25,773 bases of DNA. Origin: CAYRIF01 sp964424205. GTDB lineage: Bacteria > Bacteroidota > Bacteroidia > Cytophagales > Cyclobacteriaceae. The notes beneath the pieces are model-generated. The model was not told where the DNA came from. It worked only from the letters and a program-made list of their open reading frames with translations, and did not search any database. The position numbers were made by a program, and so were the translations under genes. This document shows positions 16,953 to 25,236 of this stretch, in pieces (the stretch's first letter is position 1; every line of letters starts with the position of its first letter). Location of the stretch: the NCBI GenBank assembly GCA_964424205.1, contig CAYRIF010000010.1:1-25773 (forward strand), read 5' to 3'.

Positions 16953-17290
16953 TATAGTACACTTGTAACAGCCTTATTATCAGCTGATTATACTATACTT
17001 TGCTAAAAATTAAATAGCCCAAATTTGAGGGGCTTGCCATTCGCTTGGCGCGTCTACTTCGCTTGCCTGGCAGACAGGTTGGCAAATCCTTGAAATATAC
17101 TTTTATTTTCGGTTTTCCCCCTGTAGCTATAGGAATTGCCTATACGCCAGGCTAATCACATGAGCAATATGGCTTAATAGAAGTTAACCGCACGACAAAA
17201 CTTTATCAATATGAGTTTCCATGCAGGCAGGTTGAAATTCAAGTACCCACCGGATGTAATCATTTAAGATTTAATAGTTGAACCCACAAG
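16953..17290. other. Intergenic region with GC-rich repeat-like stretch
   Basis: 338 bases between two convergent genes, with no credible coding frame. The segment 17030-17090 is distinctly GC-richer than its surroundings. GCAGACAGGTTG (17070-17081) and GCAGGCAGGTTG (17223-17234) match at 11 of 12 positions as a direct repeat. Small inverted repeats are also present: TATAGG/CCTATA at 17128-17144 and TATAGTA/TACTATA at 16953-16997. It may be a remnant of a dispersed intergenic repeat. No T-tailed terminator was found for either flanking gene. Confidence 0.5.
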
Positions 17291-18103
17291 CTAGAAAAAT
17301 CCCTCGCTTTTTTCAGAAGCTTCCGTTGCCATTTCCGCTGCATATTCCTTACCCAAATATTTGTCAATATAGTGATGGGCAACATAAAGCAAGGGGGTTA
17401 GCACTACTGCTACAAAAAACTTGTAAATATAATTGATGACACCAACTGCCATGACCTGTGCAAAACTCCACCTAAGTGCTTTGGGGGCAAGTAAATAAAA
17501 GGCAACAAACAAAACCACATAACTATCAAACAATTGCGAAATCAATGTCGACCCAGTGGCTCTAAGCCACATCATTTTACTGCCAGTAATTTTCCTTAAT
17601 TTTTGAAAAATATATACATCTAATAACTGTCCGATTAGGAAGGCAATCAGCGAAGCGACAATGATTCTTGTTCCTTGCCGAAATACAGCAGAGAATGCAT
17701 AGTTAATATCAAACGTGTTGCCATTGGGATCTGTTTTATAAAGATTAACCCAAAAACCAGCAGGGGCAAGCATCGTGGATAAGTAGATAACTAAAAAGGC
17801 ATATGCAATAAACCCAACAGTAAGAAAACTGATTTTTTTTACACCCTCTTTACCGAAATATTCATTGATAATATCAGTTGTAATAAATACCATTGGCCAA
17901 AGCATAACCCCGGCGGTCAGGTTAAAGTCTAAAATGAAATCACTGAACAAATGAATATTGGCAGGAGGAAAACCTACGGTATTTTCTAAAGAGAATATTT
18001 TTGCACCAATCAATTCTGCAATAAGTGCGTTGGTCAGGAAAATGCCACTCAATAAAATAAAGAGATTTGTTTTCTTTTTGGATAACGTTGTGGAGGTTTT
18101 CAA
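17291..18103 (-). CDS. yhhQ: Queuosine precursor transporter (VUT/YhhQ family)
   Basis: 270-residue inner-membrane protein with about six hydrophobic helices. It matches the VUT family: AELIGAKIF in the first helix, TTDIINEYFGKEGV after the second, and in the second half GQLLDVYIFQKLR and the RATGSTLISQLFDSYVV motif. The family takes up queuine or preQ-type precursors for tRNA queuosine modification. The N-terminal helix begins shortly after a Lys-rich segment, which supports the chosen start. It begins 9 bases after the stop of the M14 peptidase gene, so the two are probably co-transcribed, although no functional link is obvious. Exact substrate (preQ0, preQ1 or queuine) is not readable. Confidence 0.9.
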   Translation of the reverse strand: MKTSTTLSKKKTNLFILLSGIFLTNALIAELIGAKIFSLENTVGFPPANIHLFSDFILDFNLTAGVMLWPMVFITTDIINEYFGKEGVKKISFLTVGFIAYAFLVIYLSTMLAPAGFWVNLYKTDPNGNTFDINYAFSAVFRQGTRIIVASLIAFLIGQLLDVYIFQKLRKITGSKMMWLRATGSTLISQLFDSYVVLFVAFYLLAPKALRWSFAQVMAVGVINYIYKFFVAVVLTPLLYVAHHYIDKYLGKEYAAEMATEASEKSEGFF

Positions 18104-18112
18104 AAGGAATGC

Positions 18113-19333
18113 TTATTCTTTTAATAATATCTTCATCATTTCTTTGGCAGAAACGCTACTAATCAATTCTATTTTATCTTTAGGTGTTTTATCACCTATT
18201 TCATAAGTAATTCCCACTGCGTTATGCGCTTTCAAAAACCATCCCTTAGACACCGGTTTTTTGCTAACTGCAGATTTTTCATTCACGCTATAACCGGGTA
18301 TATTCTCCTCTAGTGCCACAAACCAATCTTTAATGAAGTTTGGAAGCGTTGTCCCATCCTTATTTTCATTAGTATAAAATACATCATTCCAAGTGGAATG
18401 AAAATCTAATCCCAAGACTAGCTTAGCATTATTTTTATCCACAGATTCATTGATAAACTTAACTACTTTCCGTATTTCGGGCTGATTGTAGACCGACCAA
18501 TCTCTATTTAAATCAACACCACCAGCATTATGTCTCCAATGTCCTAAATCAACACCATCTGGATTCATTATAGGAAAAGCCAAGAGATTGTACTTTCTTA
18601 AAAATCGATCAGATAAATCTGAATCATCTAATATTGTTTGAAGAAAGTTCTGGAAGGCATAATAACCGGTAACCTCTGGCGGATGCTGACGTGTCAGCAA
18701 AACCACCGTAGGTTTATCTTTTTTATCTCCCTTATAAATGTCCAGCACTGGCAAATTCCTCCCATCTGTTGATTTTCCAACGCTTTTTATTTCAACATAG
18801 TGCTTACCTTTGACTAACGCTGTGTACCATTGTTGCACATCACTAGCAGACTGGATTTCTTGCGCAGCCACCGTTATAGGCGTCGTGGTTAAGTTTAGCT
18901 TGATTGTTACAATGCTATCCTCTTTGAAGATATTTGTGCTGTCAATAACATGCCACTCACCATCTATTTTTAATTTGGGAGTATACCTATGTTTAAATGG
19001 TTTTGGGTATTGGAATTTGAAGTAGAAAGATTTTGGAACATTAGACCAGGTAGTAAAACCATAATAAGGGCTATGATTAATGGGCGTATTTTCTGGAGAG
19101 ATAATGACCAAGGCGGTACTGTCATTCTCTTTTTCAAAGCCATTCAGCCTGGCACCATCAAATTCATTACTTGCATAAACGCCGATGTCCGTTAAAGCAA
19201 AAGTTTTCTTTTGCTGAATATGTATAGGTTTATTATTTGTGTCTACGGGTGTATTGAAGTCTATGGTGTCAATACTTTTACACGAAGTCAATATAAGCAC
19301 AATACCCAGTAGTGAAAGGAAGGAACGTTGCAT
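18113..19333 (-). CDS. M14-family zinc carboxypeptidase lipoprotein
   Basis: About 406 residues from the ATG at 19333. A lipoprotein signal (MQRSFLSLLGIVLILTSC) is followed by a beta-sandwich N-domain and an M14 metallopeptidase domain. Zinc ligands are His and Glu in RQHPPEVTG and His in LDFHSTW; the substrate-binding NPDG, RHN and VDLNRDW segments and the catalytic Glu in GITYEIGD are all present. It would trim peptides or amide-linked residues in the envelope. An in-frame ATG at 19351 (six residues longer) is possible. A still longer frame opens at 19417 but would begin upstream of the likely promoter, so I reject it. Alternative specificities, such as murein-peptide or peptidyl-amide cleavage, cannot be separated by sequence alone. 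Confidence 0.88.
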   Translation of the reverse strand: MQRSFLSLLGIVLILTSCKSIDTIDFNTPVDTNNKPIHIQQKKTFALTDIGVYASNEFDGARLNGFEKENDSTALVIISPENTPINHSPYYGFTTWSNVPKSFYFKFQYPKPFKHRYTPKLKIDGEWHVIDSTNIFKEDSIVTIKLNLTTTPITVAAQEIQSASDVQQWYTALVKGKHYVEIKSVGKSTDGRNLPVLDIYKGDKKDKPTVVLLTRQHPPEVTGYYAFQNFLQTILDDSDLSDRFLRKYNLLAFPIMNPDGVDLGHWRHNAGGVDLNRDWSVYNQPEIRKVVKFINESVDKNNAKLVLGLDFHSTWNDVFYTNENKDGTTLPNFIKDWFVALEENIPGYSVNEKSAVSKKPVSKGWFLKAHNAVGITYEIGDKTPKDKIELISSVSAKEMMKILLKE

Positions 19334-19386
19334 AATTATAATTAGTTTCATATCTCTAATAGTAGGATAGTTTATAAAAGGTAGCA

Positions 19387-19418
19387 CTAAAGTACAATTT
19401 TCAATAATGGGTTGCAAA
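19387..19418 (-). promoter_or_regulatory. Promoter-like pair upstream of M14 peptidase
   Basis: On the minus strand, TTTG (19415-19418) and TACTTTAG (19387-19394, one mismatch to TAnnTTTG) are separated by 20 bases, the spacing expected for Bacteroidota primary-sigma promoters. Transcription would start near 19380, upstream of the ATG codons at 19351 and 19333 but downstream of the longer frame start. Confidence 0.5.
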
Positions 19419-19467
19419 TCTCACAAAATAATAGTGAGTATAATAACCAAGAACAATTTCTCAATAG

Positions 19468-20037
19468 TTATTTTACCTCAATATCGTATTTATCAAGCAA
19501 CCCGACAATTCCATCCCTAGAAAATTTAGCTTTCTTGATGCGGTTTATTTCTGGGTCAATTGAATAGTTATGCGCAGTACAAAAATCCACTTTCTCTAAA
19601 TTGGTATTTCCAAATATAGCCCTGTTCAAGTCACAATTTGTGAATGTGGCGGCTGTCAAATCAGTTTCGGTAAAATCTACTTCATGTAGGTTGCAATTTT
19701 TAAAGGAAGTATCTTTTATTTTCAGTTTGTAGAAAGAGGCTAAGTTCAGTTGGCATTCTTCAAATTCAATAGACAGTAAAAACCCATTGCAGTCATTGAA
19801 ATTCAACCCAAGTAACTTGCAATTGGAGAACTTCACTTCTTTTAACGCAGTGTTGCTCATCTTTGACATGCTTATATTGCAATTGTCAAATTCGCACTCC
19901 ATAAAAACAATGTTTGATAAATCTGAACCAGAAAAGTCACATTGTACAAAGGCACAATTATCGTACTCTCCGTTTGGTAATGACTTTTCAGTATAGTCGA
20001 TGTTTTGGAAGGTTTTGTTTTCTGTGATGTTGTTCAT
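19468..20037 (-). CDS. Pentapeptide-repeat protein
   Basis: 189 residues from the ATG at 20037. Tandem pentapeptide units with Leu/Phe at the central position and Cys, Asn, Asp or Thr around it (CDFSGSDLSN, CNLHEVDFTETDLTAATF) predict a right-handed quadrilateral beta-helix. The C-terminus, EINRIKKAKFSRDGIVGLL, resembles the non-repeat tail of Bacteroidota proteins of this type related to McbG/Qnr. Such proteins can mimic DNA, but that role is not shown here. Reading continues open upstream to the assembly gap, with a TTG at 20052, so the true start could be earlier. The upstream neighbour is the gap-truncated DUF3352 protein on the same strand. Confidence 0.8.
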   Translation of the reverse strand: MNNITENKTFQNIDYTEKSLPNGEYDNCAFVQCDFSGSDLSNIVFMECEFDNCNISMSKMSNTALKEVKFSNCKLLGLNFNDCNGFLLSIEFEECQLNLASFYKLKIKDTSFKNCNLHEVDFTETDLTAATFTNCDLNRAIFGNTNLEKVDFCTAHNYSIDPEINRIKKAKFSRDGIVGLLDKYDIEVK

Positions 20038-20062
20038 TTTTTTGACTTTCAATAGATTTAAA

Positions 20063-20162
20063 NNNNNNNNNNNNNNNNNNNNNNNNNNNNNNNNNNNNNN
20101 NNNNNNNNNNNNNNNNNNNNNNNNNNNNNNNNNNNNNNNNNNNNNNNNNNNNNNNNNNNNNN
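20063..20162. other. Assembly gap (100 N)
   Basis: Exactly 100 unresolved bases, the conventional placeholder for a gap of unknown length. The true distance and the reading frame across it are unknown. It cuts the C-terminal part of the DUF3352/MORN gene. Confidence 0.98.
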
Positions 20163-22060
20163 GGATGGTAGGCCCTGTAAGTGCCGTGCTTCATGCCATT
20201 TTTTAGCGGCACTTCCACTTTCAATGTCCCATCATCATATTTCTCAGTGTATTTTTTTGCGCTCAGGTCCTCCGGTATAATTTCTTCTATCGTAATAAGC
20301 TCTTCCTCTACCACTTGCTCAAGCAAAATTTTATTGGAAAGCAACGGGTTTTCTGCTAGTTGCGGGCCTACAAGTAAGGCATCATTTCCAAACTGCTCTT
20401 TTTGTTTGACCGCTTTTGGGTCTTGATACTGCAAGGCAATTTTACTTTCAAACAAATCACTAGTGGGCATTAATTGAAAACCAACCTGCGGAAAGCAAAC
20501 AATAAAATCTTTGTTCTTATTCATATCTCTGACGGTTTCTTTATCGGCAAAGGACTTTAAACTCGAGTGCAGCAATGGCGTATTGATGTACATGAAAAGA
20601 CTTGATTCATCATCAAAATTATTGATGAATTTTTTAAAATCCTTCATTTCCGAAAGTGTTTTTTCTTCGTTATGATCATTGATGATATTCTTCAGCGTCT
20701 GTGGGTGATTACTGAAAATTACATAATCGTCAATGACAGTGAAATAGGGCTTATCCAATCCTGCAAAAAAATCACCTAAAATTAATTTGAAAAATCCTTT
20801 AATAGACATGAAGTTAATCGGGTAGCCTTTGTAGGTTACTTGCTTAAATTTTACGGGGGTTTTCTTTTTAATCCTTTTGATGATGAAATTGAGATTTTCT
20901 AAGGCATCGTCTCTATCTTTAGCTTTCAGCACAATGGCAAATTCATTTTTTTTGCCTAATCCTGAGGGTTGCATTTGTATAAAGGCAATTTCATCATCCA
21001 CCCAGTCAATGAAATTTTCTTTGATGTTTATTTTCAAGAACTTCTCTATTTTATCATAGTTTTTACCATAATCAGCAAACTGATTGTGCTTTTCATCCCT
21101 CATTTTCTCAAAGTTTCCATAAAATTCTGAAAAGCTATCAAAGCCCATACTAAGGTAGAAAGCAGTCCGTTGCGGTGCAATTTTAGGAATGGTGATTTCC
21201 CCCTTCCCTGATTGTTGTAGTACTTTTAGGTACGACGTGGTATTTTCATTAAGATTTGTGAAACCATCGGCGCGCATAATATTTTTGTCAAGGTCAAAAT
21301 TGAAACCAGAAAACACAAGGTCATTACTTATTTTTTTGATATACTCATTGGTCTGGCTCATATAAGAAAGCATAAACTCGTCCAAAAAGCCATACTGCAA
21401 GTACAACCTGAAAAGCCCATCATCATCCACTTTTCTTTGTACTTCCAGAAATTGCAAATCACGGCCAATGCTCGGTTCTGCCACTTGGTCGATGGAGGCT
21501 TCTACTAGCAGGTGCGTATAGGAAGCTACCAAAAGATTTTCTACAAAAGCCATGTGCAAAGTTTCTCGACTTATTTTATCATATAATTCTATGATTTCAT
21601 TGCCATGATAATCTCTTTTACTGACTTTGAAATCATTGCTTAACACTGTTTTTAGGTAATCCCTCAGTTGGCTGAGCTTTGATATTTTTTTTAAATCTAC
21701 TACGAAAAGAAAGTCGTAATCATTCTTTTTGTACATGTGGGCTGACACTAGCACGGATCGGGAACCTAGGAGCGAAAATAATTTTTTGTTATTTTGGATA
21801 AGCGTATCTAGGCTGTTGGCATTGGCGGTAAGCTCAGCGAAATAATTATTTTTTTGGAGATGTTGCCATATTTCACTTTTACTGATTTTTGACCAGTTTT
21901 CAATAGGCTCTTCTGTTTCAATGATATATACCGCATCTTTCGGAATGAGGTAAATAGGACGAAGATTTTTATCAGGTACAATGATGAATTTGTAAATGCC
22001 AAGTCCTATAGCAGCGAGGACTGCCAGCAATACGCCCCATTTAAATATTTTTTTAATCAT
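20163..22060 (-). CDS. DUF3352-like membrane-anchored protein with C-terminal MORN/YwqK repeats (3' end lost in gap)
   Basis: About 632 visible residues. An N-terminal uncleaved anchor (residues about 8-26) leads into a long extracytoplasmic region resembling DUF3352 proteins of Bacteroidota. The visible C-terminal end, YDDGTLKVEVPLKNGMKHGTYRAYH, is the start of a MORN-like (YwqK-type) repeat, and further repeats probably lie in the gap. The computed frame through the N stretch is meaningless. Left of the gap a TAA at 20058-20060 sits 20 bases upstream of the pentapeptide ATG and would be a natural stop if the frame across the gap permits. Function unknown. It reads away from the kinase operon stop with 90 bases between. 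Confidence 0.78.
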
Positions 22061-22150
22061 AATATGCCAACGAGAATGGAAGCCACAAATTACAGATTGT
22101 TACGAAGACTTTAAAATGAGATTGCGTGAATAACTTACTTTGAGCAATAT

Positions 22151-22657
22151 TTATTTGATGCTCTTCAGATATCTGGAAGTTTCTAAATCATTATTAAAAA
22201 TAAATACTTGCTTTGAGTCTTCTAGTTTTCTTAATTTCTCAACAAGTTTCCTTCCCCTTTTTCTTTTAAATGTAATGACATAGTGTAAGAAATTAAGGTC
22301 AAATCTTTCCCTACACCCTTCTGCCATGCCCGGTCTAACTTTCCTCCAATGTTTGATTGTTCTTTTTATAACCCTAGATAAACATACTCTTGTTGAATAG
22401 TTTAAGAAGATGATGGTGTCTGCTTTTTGAATTCTTATATCCATGGTGCCACCATAAGATCCGTCAATTATCCAATCTTCTTTTTCTGCTAATTTTTTTA
22501 CAACCCCTGTCCATGTGGCTTTATCAGGTTCAGTCCAGTCAGGTTTCCAATAGCTTTGATCTAAGGTGATCAACTCTAGCCCAAGAATAGCATGCAACCG
22601 ACGAGATAAGGTTGATTTTCCAGCACCACTACAACCGATAACCATTATTCTATTCAT
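22151..22657 (-). CDS. P-loop kinase-like NTPase (topology modulation/adenylate-kinase-like)
   Basis: 168-residue cytosolic P-loop protein. Walker A is GCSGAGKST (residues about 8-16). The WIIDGSYGG segment and the basic lid region around RVIKRTIKHW-RKVRP match small nucleoside-monophosphate-kinase-like proteins often annotated as DNA topology modulation protein FlaR. That annotated name does not establish function. It begins 9 bases after the ATP-grasp gene stop, so the two are likely one operon. The substrate is unknown. No obvious terminator lies downstream before the DUF3352 gene. Confidence 0.75.
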   Translation of the reverse strand: MNRIMVIGCSGAGKSTLSRRLHAILGLELITLDQSYWKPDWTEPDKATWTGVVKKLAEKEDWIIDGSYGGTMDIRIQKADTIIFLNYSTRVCLSRVIKRTIKHWRKVRPGMAEGCRERFDLNFLHYVITFKRKRGRKLVEKLRKLEDSKQVFIFNNDLETSRYLKSIK

Positions 22658-22666
22658 AAGTGTAGT

Positions 22667-23719
22667 TTACAAACTATCTAATGCCCAATACTGAGATAAA
22701 ATATTAAAGATTAAATCTGAATAGCCCCACCCAACCCCTGTAGCTGCAATCATTGTTAAGCTGTCTTGATTCTTTCTATGTGGTCGAGATGCACCGGTCA
22801 TATTTGGCTTCATATTCAGGTCAAATATTTGGTATACTCCTACACTATTTTTTCTGCAATCAATTCGAATAGGAGCTCTTGCCCCAATAATTTTTCCCGC
22901 CAATTCACACCATTTGCTTATTTCATTTAACTCTTTTATGGATTCATTATTATTTGGTATTTTTTTGCTATTATTTACTACAGCAATGACACCATTGTAG
23001 GGAACAATCCCTTCTATGTGATTAAATCTTTCTACGGGTGGTAAAGACCAATGGCTCTTCTTTTCCACACGCTCGTTTCTAATAATATAATTTCCAGGAG
23101 GCATTATGGTAATTGTAATTTCTTTTCCTGGTAAAAATGTCTCTATAATAGCCTTTTTTCCATATTTTTTAGAAGTAATTAGTTTTGTAAACTCCTCTCT
23201 GAGCTCCCTTTCATTATGAACAAGTACCACGCCTTGGCTTCCTCTGCCCCTTACTGGCTTTAATACCATAGGAAATCCAATTGGAATATCATTATTAGCA
23301 GTTAACAGATGTGATATTGGAATGGGTAGAGATTGTCCCCTTAAAAGGTTGTTTGTATAAAACTTGTCATCAAAAATTTCAACTTGTTTTGGCTCCTGAC
23401 CTACAACCAATAGCGATTGGTTGGTGAATTTCAAAATTGAATGTTTTGAATGCAAAACAGTATTCAACCAGAAAGTATTTGCACCTTTTTTAATAGCACT
23501 TTCAATACCATCATATGAGTCGGGGAATACCCAGTCAAAATTATTTTCTATTCTTGGAGAATTGACAGGTATAATGAGGTCAATATTTTTTTGTTGTAGG
23601 GCAAGGGCAATATCTGCACCACTATCTGAGTAGCCGCCTTCCTTCATGGGTTTGACAATCCCTTTAATTATTGGTGGGGGTGTTAATTGGTATAATATAG
23701 CAACTTTTAGACGTATCAC
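22667..23719 (-). CDS. ATP-grasp family ligase
   Basis: 350 residues. An N-terminal Rossmann-like subdomain (VAILYQLTPPP onward) is followed by the ATP-grasp core. Visible elements are DKFYTNNLLRGQSLPIP, the nucleotide-binding VLKPVRGRGSQGVVLV, KKAIIETFLPGKEITI and the metal-site segment FDLNMKPNMTG. This order fits D-Ala-D-Ala-ligase-like carboxylate-amine ligases. The acceptor and carboxylate substrates are not recognisable. The start is a GTG at 23719; an in-frame TAA at 23726-23728 bars any longer form, and the next methionine (residue 26) would cut off the first strand. It probably shares a transcript with the kinase-like gene downstream. Confidence 0.82.
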   Translation of the reverse strand: MIRLKVAILYQLTPPPIIKGIVKPMKEGGYSDSGADIALALQQKNIDLIIPVNSPRIENNFDWVFPDSYDGIESAIKKGANTFWLNTVLHSKHSILKFTNQSLLVVGQEPKQVEIFDDKFYTNNLLRGQSLPIPISHLLTANNDIPIGFPMVLKPVRGRGSQGVVLVHNERELREEFTKLITSKKYGKKAIIETFLPGKEITITIMPPGNYIIRNERVEKKSHWSLPPVERFNHIEGIVPYNGVIAVVNNSKKIPNNNESIKELNEISKWCELAGKIIGARAPIRIDCRKNSVGVYQIFDLNMKPNMTGASRPHRKNQDSLTMIAATGVGWGYSDLIFNILSQYWALDSL

Positions 23720-23749
23720 ATGTCTTTATCTAATACTAACGAACAATCA

Positions 23750-23777
23750 CAAATATAACTTTTCTATTTTTGTCAAA
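23750..23777 (-). promoter_or_regulatory. Promoter-like pair upstream of ATP-grasp gene
   Basis: On the minus strand TATATTTG (23750-23757) matches TAnnTTTG exactly, and TTTG lies at 23774-23777. The 16-base spacer is a little short for the family. The box lies 30 bases before the GTG start. Confidence 0.45.
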
Positions 23778-23800
23778 AGAGGTAATTGAAAATTGGCCAT

Positions 23801-23836
23801 AAAAAAAAGGCTTTCCGATATATTCGGAAAGCCTTT
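23801..23836 (-). terminator. Rho-independent terminator of cold-shock gene
   Basis: AAAGGCTTTCCGA (23806-23818) and TCGGAAAGCCTTT (23824-23836) form a perfect 13-bp stem with a 5-base loop. On the minus strand the stem is followed by five T (complement of A at 23801-23805). It begins 24 bases after the cold-shock gene stop. Confidence 0.9.
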
Positions 23837-23860
23837 AATTTTTAAAAGTTTATTACGCTA

Positions 23861-24055
23861 TTATTGTGCAACTTTTACGTTCACTGCGTTGAGTCCTTTT
23901 CTTCCTTCAGTTAGTTCAAATTCTACTGTATCGCCTTCACGAATTTCATCGATCAATCCTGATACGTGTACAAAATGTTCTTTTTCTGTTCCTTCTTCGT
24001 TAATAAATCCGAATCCTTTAGATTCGTTGAAGAATTTTACTGTTCCTTTATTCAT
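23861..24055 (-). CDS. cspA: Cold-shock domain protein (CspA family)
   Basis: 64-residue single cold-shock domain. It begins MNKGTVKFFNESKGFGFI, which contains the RNP1 motif KGFGFI; RNP2 is HFVHVSG (usually VFVHFS). This small OB-fold binds single-stranded RNA and DNA and acts as an RNA chaperone. Several paralogues are normal in bacteria, so cold induction cannot be assumed. It is a single-gene unit: a promoter-like pair lies upstream and a perfect hairpin terminator lies downstream. The short 5' leader (about 20 bases) lacks the long cold-box leader known from enteric cspA. Confidence 0.96.
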   Translation of the reverse strand: MNKGTVKFFNESKGFGFINEEGTEKEHFVHVSGLIDEIREGDTVEFELTEGRKGLNAVNVKVAQ

Positions 24056-24083
24056 TGTAATATTAATTAATTATTTTAAAGTG

Positions 24084-24114
24084 CAAATATGAATATTTAA
24101 AATGACAATTCAAA
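24084..24114 (-). promoter_or_regulatory. Promoter of cold-shock gene
   Basis: On the minus strand TTTG (24111-24114) and CATATTTG (24084-24091, one mismatch to TAnnTTTG) are separated by 19 bases, the ideal Bacteroidota spacing. Transcription would start near 24077, about 20 bases before the ATG. Confidence 0.6.
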
Positions 24115-24159
24115 GTATTTTTGCGTTTATTTTCTTGATTTAAATACGCTAGAAATGTC

Positions 24160-25170
24160 CTAGCAAAAGAAAAAATAGTCAATCATAGATTCTGCACTAA
24201 TTTTTGTCATATAATCCCTGATCTCCATTTGGGCATGTTCGTTGGCTACAGTAATGATACTTTGCGGTTTGTCTAGTGTTTCTAAAAATTTAAAGTCATA
24301 AAGTGTCTGTTCATAAATAGCGCTTCCAATCTTTTTCGGGTTGTCACATATCCAGTAAAATGGTATGTTTTTTTCGACAAGCATTTTGGCAACCGTCTTT
24401 CCTTTGCTCCCTGCTCCCCAAATTACTAATGGACGTAAGGCGTCATAATCAATTTCTAAAAAATATTTAACCTTGATATGAAGAAAATAATTTTGCGCAT
24501 AATGCACATGCGTACGGGACGTTCGGTACTCATAATCGCGCCAAAGGTGTAATAATTTATCATTAGGAATACATTTTAATCCATACTTGTAAAAGCGAAA
24601 GGTCAAATCATAATCTTCAGGATAGTCGTTTGGCTGAAAGCCACCTACGGCAATAAGGTCCTCTCTATGCACCATAAAGCAGGGTGATGGAATGACACAT
24701 TCTTTATAAATCTCACTGTAATTTTCTCCTTTTATGGTTAGTTTGTTGAGCCAATCTTCATAGCGTTTATAACCATTACTGATTCCCTTTTCAGAAAAGT
24801 ACTGGACTAAGCCCACTGCCACATGTCCTTTGCCGAAGGTCTCTAAATGGCTGGAAAGGACTGCTAATTTTCCTGGCTTCATGATATCATCGGAGTCCAT
24901 CCGTGTGATGTACTTCCCCTTACTTTTTAAAAAAGCCAAGCGAAGTGCCTTGATAATGCCAGCGCCTGTGTTTTGAAATACTTTGATTCGAGCATCCTGT
25001 TTTGCAAAATCTTGAATAATCTGCAAGCTTTCATCCGTCGAGTGATCATTGACAGCAATTAACTCCCAATGCTCATAGGTTTGTGCCTGTACAGAGGCTA
25101 AACATGCAGTTAAAAATTCTGCTGTATTTTTAAACGGAGTTAGTATGCTTATTAAGGGGGTTTTAGACAT
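24160..25170 (-). CDS. Family 2 glycosyltransferase with C-terminal Rossmann-like domain
   Basis: 336 residues. The GT-A domain spans about 1-235: ISILTPFKN opens it, VNDHSTDE is the nucleotide-binding motif, RMDSDD is the DxD metal site and PEDYDLTFR is the catalytic-loop ED motif. Residues about 250-336 form a separate domain beginning VIWGAGSKGKTVA, a GxGxxG-like turn followed by FYWICDNPKKIG, resembling the nucleotide-binding N-domain seen in PglD-type sugar acyltransferases. It transfers a sugar to an unknown acceptor, probably a surface glycan. No other glycan-synthesis gene is nearby. It lies 66 bases after the FabH-like gene with no clear promoter between, so co-transcription is possible. 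Confidence 0.87.
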   Translation of the reverse strand: MSKTPLISILTPFKNTAEFLTACLASVQAQTYEHWELIAVNDHSTDESLQIIQDFAKQDARIKVFQNTGAGIIKALRLAFLKSKGKYITRMDSDDIMKPGKLAVLSSHLETFGKGHVAVGLVQYFSEKGISNGYKRYEDWLNKLTIKGENYSEIYKECVIPSPCFMVHREDLIAVGGFQPNDYPEDYDLTFRFYKYGLKCIPNDKLLHLWRDYEYRTSRTHVHYAQNYFLHIKVKYFLEIDYDALRPLVIWGAGSKGKTVAKMLVEKNIPFYWICDNPKKIGSAIYEQTLYDFKFLETLDKPQSIITVANEHAQMEIRDYMTKISAESMIDYFFFC

Positions 25171-25236
25171 TTATTTGTTGTTAATTATACCTTTATTAAA
25201 CCCTTCTTTCATTAAATCATCCTCTCACTAAAAGAA

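Noticed and set aside
19352..19417. 22 extra N-terminal residues for the M14 peptidase
   Set aside because: They would precede a lipoprotein signal peptide and overlap a promoter-like pair at 19387-19418.
19988..20062. C-terminal extension of the DUF3352 protein read through the N gap
   Set aside because: A 100-N gap has arbitrary length, so the frame cannot be trusted, and the extension overlaps the pentapeptide-repeat gene.
23793..24092. 99-residue plus-strand frame over the cold-shock gene
   Set aside because: It is the antisense of a well-supported cold-shock gene and its terminator.
24148..24164. GCTAG/CTAGC inverted repeat at the end of the glycosyltransferase gene
   Set aside because: The stem is only five base pairs and has no T-tract, so it is not a credible terminator.
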